From: Petunia secreta
Lineage: Eukaryota; Streptophyta; Magnoliopsida; Solanales; Solanaceae
Direction: 5' to 3'
Assembly: GCA_029990175.1 (NCBI GenBank)
Contig: JARKIP010000033.1
Span: 14,553,001-14,617,000 of the forward strand
DNA: 64,000 bases
The notes below the pieces were generated by a model. The model had not been told where the DNA came from. It searched no databases and worked only from the letters and a program-made list of their open reading frames with translations. The translations under genes were made by a program, and so were the position numbers. This document shows, piece after piece, positions 57,901 through 64,000 of the stretch. The stretch's first letter is position 1. Every line of letters starts with the position of its first letter.

Positions 57901-58761
57901 AAGTTGAAGTCAAATATGAGAAAGCTTACAGTGTGGAGCCCAAGTCTGCTAATTTCATTGACCAACTTACCATGAATGCTGGTGTCCTTGTTGGCAGGTC
58001 CTTATACTTTCCTTCTTTTTCACTTTTTTTCCTCCTACTCCTTTTTTTCTTTTTCTCGCTCTTCATTTTCTTTTTGCCCTTTTCTCTTTAATTAGAGTAA
58101 TCAACACTTTAATAGCCCCTCTTAGACTTTGTCTTTGATAATTAATGCTAGTAATAATTTGGGGGATTTCCTTTATGAGTGACACAAGAATTATGTCTAA
58201 GAAAATGTGTCTCATCTCTCAACTTGATTTTTCAAGAATCCGGAGGAAACATGCTCCCCACTAGTTATACTATAAAATTATAAACTAGCTTGGACTTGCT
58301 TTAAGGCTTGATATAGTAGCTTCCAATATACTATATACTCCATTATTAGTGAGTTTTTAAATCGTATCCACACTTATTTTGTCGAAGATTTCTATGGTAC
58401 TACTTAACGATAAGCCTTTTGAGGTAAATGTATTATTATATGTTATGTTTGTATATTAGCAACAAATACACTACGACTTCTTATGACTATATAGTGAATT
58501 AAAACGGAAAATTTTATGACAATGTGCAGGGGCAGAAATAGTGGTAAATGGACTGCTGCCACCAATAATGACACTGAAAGCGCCGGTGACGATAGTGGAG
58601 AAGACCTTGTGGCGATTTCCGGTGACGAAGATGACTATGATGGTGATGAAGAATCTGGGAGCTCAACACTCTACTCTAGCTACTCCTTGCTATTTACTTC
58701 AGTAATGGCATTGTCAACCTTATGGTTCATTCATGTTAATGCAGCATCCATGATCTTGTAG
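54988..58761 (+). CDS. Pectate lyase, PL1 family, probable GPI-anchored
   Basis: Four exons: 54988-55124, 56409-57324, 57795-57997, 58530-58761. All have GT/AG borders and consistent phases, giving 495 aa with no internal stop. It cleaves de-esterified pectin by beta-elimination in the cell wall. A hydrophobic signal peptide (residues 1-23, VIFLLFSSFSSFGLA) is followed by the family's entry motif NPIDDCWRCDHNW. The beta-helix core has KSDGDGISIF, DIWIDHCSLSNC (calcium-site aspartates) and QRMPRCRRGYIHVVNNDF, which contains the catalytic RMPR arginine, then WEMYAIGGS. After about residue 420 comes a linker rich in Asp, Glu and Ser (SGEDLVAISGDEDDYDGDEE) and a hydrophobic end (SSYSLLFTSVMALSTLW), the pattern of a GPI-anchor signal. 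It is the only complete host gene seen. Confidence 0.93.
55753..55774 (+). repeat. Poly-G tract (22 G) in pectate lyase intron 1
   Basis: Twenty-two consecutive G on the coding strand. The length may be unreliable in raw sequence. Confidence 0.8.
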
Positions 58762-59548
58762 TCTGAAATATTCTGTCCGGAAAAAGAAAAAAGGAAAAAC
58801 AATTGTCCTAATTTTCTTTTTCGAAACTATTTTGAACTGTTGTGTTTTGAAGTACTTTTCTGTGGTGGCAGTCGTCGCCCTGAACCCCTTAATCAAGAAA
58901 ATTTTCTTGGAATGTACTATTTGGCAAGCCATTTGCCTAAGTCTTGATGACAGAATTAATCACTACTTATATAGATGGAAATTAGCAGAATACCAGGTTA
59001 TATAGTTATAGTGCTAACCAAGACCTGAACACTGTCAGTATTACAAGAAGAAACTAATAAAGGTACTTGCCAAGTCGCACTCACTGTCCTAGATGATAAA
59101 GACCTTATGGGCCCAAAATAAAAATAAAAGGCAAAGTTAACAAAATTAATATAGTTCTAGTTATTGTTGTCATTTTTGACCTATAGACTTCGAGTTGTGA
59201 AAATTTTAAGTGCTTGTTTAAAAAGTCACATGGTAATTAAATTTGAATGTAATTACATATAATTATATAATTTGGCAAGTTGTTTGACCAAATAATTACT
59301 TGGTAGGTGAATTCAGTTATGATACCTCAATGAGGAATTGTACAAGATAACCTCGAGGAAATTGACACAATCCGATATAGCCCAAGTAATGCAAATGTTA
59401 CATTTCATATCCTCAATCACCCGAACAAGTCTTCTGCTCAAACTATAAGTCGAGTCAGAACCCATCTGTCGAGCCCCTTGCACCTAGTCCACCGCAAAGA
59501 CTAGCGGGCCAGCACATTATCAAAATTCACTGGCTCATTTGGAGATTT
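58762..59548. other. Pectate lyase 3' flank and spacer
   Basis: Contains the likely 3' UTR and AT-rich debris (for example 'gtaattacatataattatataatttggcaag' near 59250). No gene supported. Confidence 0.5.
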
Positions 59549-59853
59549 GGCCCCGTTTGTTTATAGTTTTTGAGAATATTTTTTTGGAGTTTTTGGGAGA
59601 AAAACTGTTTGTTTATGCTATTTGAGCAAAATTTCTCCCAAAAATTTCTCCCAAAAGTTTTGAGCTCTTTTTGAGCCAAAAACTTTTATTTACACATCAA
59701 ATTTTATTTTCATAAGAGCTCAAAGATTCTTTTGAGCCAAAAAATTTATTTCCCAAAAAGTATGTCCAAACATTTTTTCATTTTCATATCAAACTTCACC
59801 AAAAAAGTGTTTCTCAAAACTATTTAGGAATCTATGTCCAAACACTAGCTTAG
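59549..59853. mobile_element. MITE-like inverted-repeat element
   Basis: Left 'ggccccgtttgtttatagtttttgagaa' and right 'ttctcaaaactatttaggaatctatgtccaaacac' are inverted relatives. The interior is full of 'tttgagcc' and 'ttctccca' repeats. This resembles non-autonomous elements with GGCC(C)GTTTG termini; TSD not found. Confidence 0.5.
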
Positions 59854-60523
59854 TATCTGTCATCTAGTGGTGGCAAATATGTGGGTTGGGTTAGATTTGG
59901 GCGGGCTAACTACAGAACTAGTAAAAACGGGTTGGGCTGCAATCCATCCATATTAGTATGGGTAAAATAAAAACCAATTCTAACTCATTTTTTATCATCT
60001 TTACCTCCTAAAGCTAAGAAAGCTCACTAAACATTGTTTTAGTAACAACCCTCTTAGTATAAACCAATCCTGACAAGATATGAAATTAAAATGTTAATTA
60101 CTATTAGTACATTAATAGGTTAGTTTAATTAAGATTCTAATTATAGTTTGATCTAGCGAATTTTAAATATGTAGGAGGTGTTTTGTATTGCATCATGGTA
60201 AGATGAAGATACAGAAAAGAAAATTAAAGGGCTGCTCTAAAAGGCAAAAACATGAGAAAGGAAAAAAGAGAACAGGAAATAGGAAATTATTTTTGGTTGA
60301 GTTTCTCTGCTTTCTACCAGTAATTGAATGATTGGATAGAGGAAGATCATTTTGCTGGTTCAAAGAATCTCAATTGATCCATATTTTACCCATGAATACC
60401 CATATTTCTATGGGTTAAATATATATGAAGTCCAAATTTTACCCAGCTAAAATACTAGGGTAAATACATGAGTAGCCAGGGTAAAATTGCATATTCCATC
60501 TTGTTAGACATATCAAATTCTAG

Positions 60524-60526
<3 letters not shown>
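59854..60526. other. Decayed repeat text
   Basis: 'tagtggtggcaaatatgtgggttgggtt' looks like the left end of a hAT-type element, and 'acccatgaatacccatatttctatgggtt' recurs to the right, but no matching right end or 8-bp duplication was found. Confidence 0.3.

Positions 60527-60552
<26 letters not shown>
60527..60552. repeat. Poly-T tract (26 T)
   Basis: A homopolymer run that could be the A-tail of a minus-strand retroposon. No body for such an element was recognised at either side. Confidence 0.7.
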
Positions 60553-60555
<3 letters not shown>

Positions 60556-60779
60556 CACTTAAGGTTAAAATCAAAGAGATGAAGATAAGAGCATGTCACC
60601 TAAAATATAGGATTTTAAAATGGGTAAGCACATCCTAACAACCACCCACCATTTTTATCTTAATATAAGATTTGAAGGTGAATTTTTTATTTTAATTTTT
60701 TTTTTGGTGAAGGAGGTGAGAATATTTCCCTTATTTATGCTTACTTCTTTATGTTGCTCTACTAATATTAAATCTTGAT

Positions 60780-61125
60780 AGAAACACTAATGGAGTACAT
60801 AAAAAATGCATACCAACAACATACACATACCAGGTGCATCCTAAGTGCATATAAGTGAATATTCATATAACTATAATTTATGCATACCAAGTGAATAATA
60901 TATGCATACATAGTGCGTCCATCATGAATACATAGTGAATAATGTATGCATACCATGCGCATACGTGATAAATACATAGTGAATATATGCCTGCCAAAGG
61001 AATATTTAAGGAATAAAAAGTGAATAATGTATGCATACCAAATATATACTTAATGAATAAATAGTGAATAGTGTTTGCTAATATGTAGTGAATAATCTAT
61101 ACATACCATTGTTAATGATTATGAA
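60780..61125. repeat. Degenerate minisatellite 'catagtgaataatgtatgcatacca'
   Basis: About ten imperfect, irregularly spaced copies of (c/a)atagtgaata(a)t(g/a)tatgcatacc, AT-rich, with no coding potential. Confidence 0.75.
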
Positions 61126-62600
61126 TAAAAATTATATAATCTATACCTACATAACTATATTTTCCTTATATTTTGCTGGGAAATTTATTACCATAGATGG
61201 GAGTAAAGTCTTCAAAATCGCCGTCTTCCTGTGATAAATGATGAATATGTAGTGAACAGAGTTATTAAAGAATATAAATCATGCAAAAGAATGATAGAAT
61301 CCAGAGAAATGAAAGAAAAAGCACAATTTAAAAAGTATTTGACTTCTAATGACTTATAATAACAGCTGATTCTAATCCCTAAAATTAAGGCATCTGCATC
61401 ATTTATCCATTAATAAATGGGTTAAAATATCACCCTGTAAAAATAAAAAGTATTGGCTAGAGCATAAAATAAAAAATTCTATTTGTTTATATATTTAAGA
61501 AAAATATGTTTAGAATTTGAGCAAAAAAAATTATAGATGTTCATATGGTGTCATTTTCCTAAAATACTACTCATCCAACCCAATAAAATATGGATAAAGT
61601 AGGTAATTTAACAAAATATGGGCTCAAATTTCCAGCGCTAATTATAAGTACCACAAAAAGTAGAAGAAGAGTCAAGTTTATTTCTAGTGATGAAATGCAC
61701 ACATTGGAGAACCACAAAATGCATAAATCAAATTATAGTGAGAACAAAATAAAAGTAATAGAGAGTAAGAAGGTTGAGCTGAGCGTTACTTTATCGGTAG
61801 ATCTAAAAATTGTTTACAATGAAAACTAGTATGATACTAACTGCTATACTTAATTATTATTCCAGACTTTCTATTCTTTGACCCTCTTAACGCGAAAATC
61901 AAAGCCCTTCAAACTTGATGGATCCAATAGCCATACTAATTGATTGCTGTGGAACATTAATTCATAAAAATTTGGAATGGCTCGTGATATTTATGCAGCA
62001 TGACAGACATTGGTGGAATGTACAATTATACACCAAGAGATTATTGACCAGATCAAGAGGGTGTTTTTTTGAAAGTTGGTTGATCAGAGATATGTTGTGT
62101 TTATAACATGTAATGTACGATACACAATTCAAACACTGCTACCTACGTGATAATTTTTACATGCTGCATATTCTTTTGGAAATATGATTGAAGCCAAATC
62201 GCATTTAGTTTGTACCCTTCTATTGGATATATTAATAAGTAGCTCAGTTCCTTATAACTGCAATCTATTTTTATTTTGTAAACGTTATGCTTCTCTGGTA
62301 TTAGGTTGAATCATCAGTTCAAAGCTCTTGGTTACAACAAATCGACATTATAAACTAGATTTGTAGAAAGCTATGCTTGCAAGAACTGAAAACCTATAAG
62401 TGACTTCTAGACAGTTGAATTTCCTACTTTTTACAAATACACATAATGGACGTGACAATGTTAGATGACCAACTTTATGAAAATATAATTATCAGTAAAA
62501 GGCGCAGACAATAATTTCTATTAATAACTGCCATTTTGATCCTTCGAAAGAATTCGAGAATTTAAAAATCTTGAATGGAAATTAATTTTATACTTCATTA
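61126..62600. other. Intergenic, no gene supported
   Basis: Open frames at 61590-61829 (79 codons, lysine-rich) and 61915-62106 (63 codons) carry no recognisable domain or splice context. I see no repeat family I can name. Confidence 0.5.
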
Positions 62601-62637
62601 AACTAAGAAAAAAAATTACATTTATTGAAACAATACA

Positions 62638-62758
62638 TTAATAAAGCTCTTCATCAGCAATACAAACCCCAGCCTTAGCCTCCTCTGCAAGACTCCTGTA
62701 CTTGTTCATCAACTTAGTCCTTCCTTTATTCAGCATAGAACAAGGAGACATATGAATC
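62638..62758 (-). pseudogene. 3' terminal exon of an unrecognised gene, cut by Copia LTR
   Basis: A minus-strand frame is open from the LTR border to TAA at 62638-62640, about 39 residues. It includes SPCSMLNKGRTKLMNKYRSL and EEAKAGVCIADEELY. An AATAAA signal lies about 12 nt after the stop on the same strand, which supports a real gene end. The upstream exon boundary coincides with the retrotransposon end (ccaacag then ATTC), so the rest of the gene may lie beyond the element or be lost. I do not recognise the family. Confidence 0.45.
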
Positions 62759-63303
62759 TGTTGGGTTTTTGGAATGTGAAGAGTGTGAATGGGAAATGGG
62801 TGGAAAGGTGAAAAGGTTCCTTTTAGTAGAAAAATGCACTTTTTCCCATATTGGTAGAGGAAAAAGCTTTTGTTGGGTTTAAATAGAGATTTACTTCTCT
62901 TAGCTCTTAAAAGGGTTGAGAAGAAGGGAAGCCTCGCGCCGTCGTCGTCGCTCGTCTCGGCTTCGGATTCGTTCAGCCATTAGTGGTGTCTCTTCATATT
63001 CTTTCCCATGGCTATATAAACTGGCCAGTCATCAATCTTTCAGCACACACTGAAACACAGAACATCTTACTGCATCCCCTCTAATTTCTGGGAGAAATTA
63101 ACCCAACCTGTGAACCTTGGGGGTTAGATTTCTTAAGGAGACACAAGTAAATTGTGGGCTCGGGATCGTCCCATACAAAACTGATTATATACTTCTGTTT
63201 TCTGTATTTTCTGATTTATTTGAACGCAGGAACAACAAGCTTAAGAAATCTATATTATTTATTTTCTGCGCTTAAATAAATATTGTTTAAGGAGACTGGT
63301 TAA

Positions 63304-63449
63304 GGAGACTAAAACCTTTGTGGTTTTCTACTCCTATACTGTATATTAATCTGCTTGTGGAGACTAAAACCTTCGTGGTTTTTCTACTCCTAATTACTGT
63401 TAAATAATCTGTTTGTGGAGACTAAAAGCCTTCGTGGCTTTTCTACTCC
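63304..63449 (+). repeat. Three tandem hairpins in Copia leader
   Basis: Copies at 63304-63334, 63359-63390 and 63417-63449, spaced 55 and 58 bp. Each reads ggagactaaaa(g)cctt(c/t)gtgg(t/c)tttt(t)ctactcc, an imperfect inverted repeat with the loop ttcgt or tttgt. In the third copy both stem sides change together: AAAACC/GGTTTT becomes AAAAGCC/GGCTTTT, which keeps pairing. A partial copy (ggagactgg) precedes them. Confidence 0.9.
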
Positions 63450-63501
63450 AATTGTTTAAACAGTTTATTGATATTGTTTCTGCTTGTGTCATTTGACAGA
63501 G

Positions 63502-64000
63502 ATGACAAACGGAGTGGAACCAACTGTCCCTGTTGTGAATACTAATGCTACCGCAGTTTCTGGTGCTGCTGGGCCTAGCCGTGCTGCTGCAACGGTTATG
63601 CCACCTGCAGAAAAGCCGGAAAATTTTTCTGGTGTGGACTTTAAAAGGTGGCAGCAGAAGATGTTCTTTTATCTGACCACCTTAAGCCTGCAAAGGTTTA
63701 TTAAGGAGGATGCTCCAGTCCTGACTGATGAAACACCTGAAAACGAACGCTTCCTTGTGATTGAGGCTTGGAAGCATTCTGACTTCCTATGCAAGAATTA
63801 TATTCTAAGTGGCTTGGAAGATGACTTGTACAACGTTTACAGTAATGTTGAAACGTCTAAGAAACTGTGGAATGCTCTAGAAAAGAAATATAAGACTGAA
63901 GACGCTGGACTGAAGAAATTTGTGGCTGCCAAATTTCTGGATTATAAAATGGTGGATAACAAATCTGTTGTGTCCCAAGTCCAAGAACTTCAAGTCATTA
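63502..64000 (+). CDS. gag: Copia gag, N-terminal part, open to window edge
   Basis: An open frame from ATG 63502 to the end of the window (166 codons seen, no stop). After a Thr/Ala/Pro-rich start it has PEKPENFSG-like text: FSGVDFKRWQQKMFFYLTTL, then EAWKHSDFLCKNYILSGLED, LWNALEKKYKTEDAGLKKF and SVVSQVQELQVI. This is the UBN2/Copia gag capsid pattern. The ATG sits just after a splice-acceptor-like 'tttgacag' and after the hairpin array. Intactness suggests a fairly young copy. Gag would form the virus-like particle; the remaining domains are outside the window. Confidence 0.85.
   Translation, partial: MTNGVEPTVPVVNTNATAVSGAAGPSRAAATVMPPAEKPENFSGVDFKRWQQKMFFYLTTLSLQRFIKEDAPVLTDETPENERFLVIEAWKHSDFLCKNYILSGLEDDLYNVYSNVETSKKLWNALEKKYKTEDAGLKKFVAAKFLDYKMVDNKSVVSQVQELQVI

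Larger units (their letters stand above)
62759..64000 (+). mobile_element. Copia LTR retrotransposon, left part, runs off window
   Basis: Starts TGTTGGGTTTTTGG next to host-like sequence. A TATA box (ctatataaac, 63012-63021) and a transcribed leader lead to gag at 63502. The LTR/leader border is not fixed, because no tRNA-Met primer site is visible and the 3' LTR lies outside. The gag family is a well-populated Solanaceae Copia group in my memory. Confidence 0.75.

Noticed and set aside
61590..62106. Two small open frames (79 and 63 codons)
   Set aside because: No family recognised, no start context or neighbouring exons. Insufficient support for a gene call.
1..64000. Search for integrated pararetrovirus or other viral sequences
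   Set aside because: All reverse-transcriptase-like sequence is accounted for by Copia, RTE and L1 type elements. No caulimovirus-type coat or movement protein motif was noticed.

Overview
The window is plant nuclear DNA: AT-rich, intron-containing and dominated by nested transposable elements, with only one apparently intact host gene. The LTR, MITE and LINE families resemble those I know from Solanaceae (Nicotiana, Solanum, Lycium). That assignment rests on memory of repeat families, not on a search. No rRNA, tRNA, CRISPR or prokaryotic features were seen.

Layout. 1-2700: fragments of a minus-strand DUF1985/Ulp1-type transposon gene whose introns hold (CA)n tracts and a degenerate minisatellite; 2560-2693 may be the element's terminal sequence. 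3274-10490: a complete but non-autonomous Gypsy element (TSD AATAT) with gag and aspartic protease, no reverse transcriptase, and a decayed antisense ORF of the 'putative gypsy type transposon' family. 10887-14500: two well-delimited and one decayed Stowaway-like MITE, a solo LTR (11395-12374, TSD CTTAA) and a PIF/Harbinger-like remnant. 15371-19765: a Mutator-like element with 133-bp TIRs, a 10-bp TSD, a PB1-like/MuDR transposase gene and a convergent zf-GRF coiled-coil gene. 19835-27879: a decayed Copia element (TSD ACCAA) with an insertion in its 5' LTR and a gag-only Gypsy element nested inside (21139-23848, TSD TTCAT). 27913-29622: two RTE-type LINE insertions. 29746-32809: a long Tekay-like LTR carrying two minisatellites.

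34399-40540: a Tourist/Harbinger-like MITE (TSD TAA) split by a nearly full-length Copia element (34665-40331, TSD TTCAT). 43031-51646: a small Copia carcass (244-bp LTRs, TSD ATTGA) almost filled by a CACTA element (43588-51243, TSD TGG) with recognisable TNP2-type and TnpA-type genes on the minus strand. 52120-53463: a possible solo LTR. 53660-54622: an L1-type LINE 3' end. 54988-58761: an intact four-exon pectate lyase gene (495 aa) with signal peptide and probable GPI-anchor tail. 58762-62600: MITE debris and low-complexity repeats. 62638-62758: the last exon of an unrecognised minus-strand gene, abutting a Copia element that runs off the window (62759-64000) and whose leader contains three tandem hairpins.

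How it fits together: many insertions can be ordered from nesting and target-site duplications. Examples are MITE before Copia at 34.4-40.5 kb, Copia before CACTA at 43-51.6 kb, and Copia before Gypsy at 19.8-27.9 kb. The least expected structures are the two-gene MULE, the gag/protease Gypsy element with an antisense gene, and the hairpin array in the rightmost Copia leader. None is proven to be a new system. All coordinates, matches and counts were read by eye.
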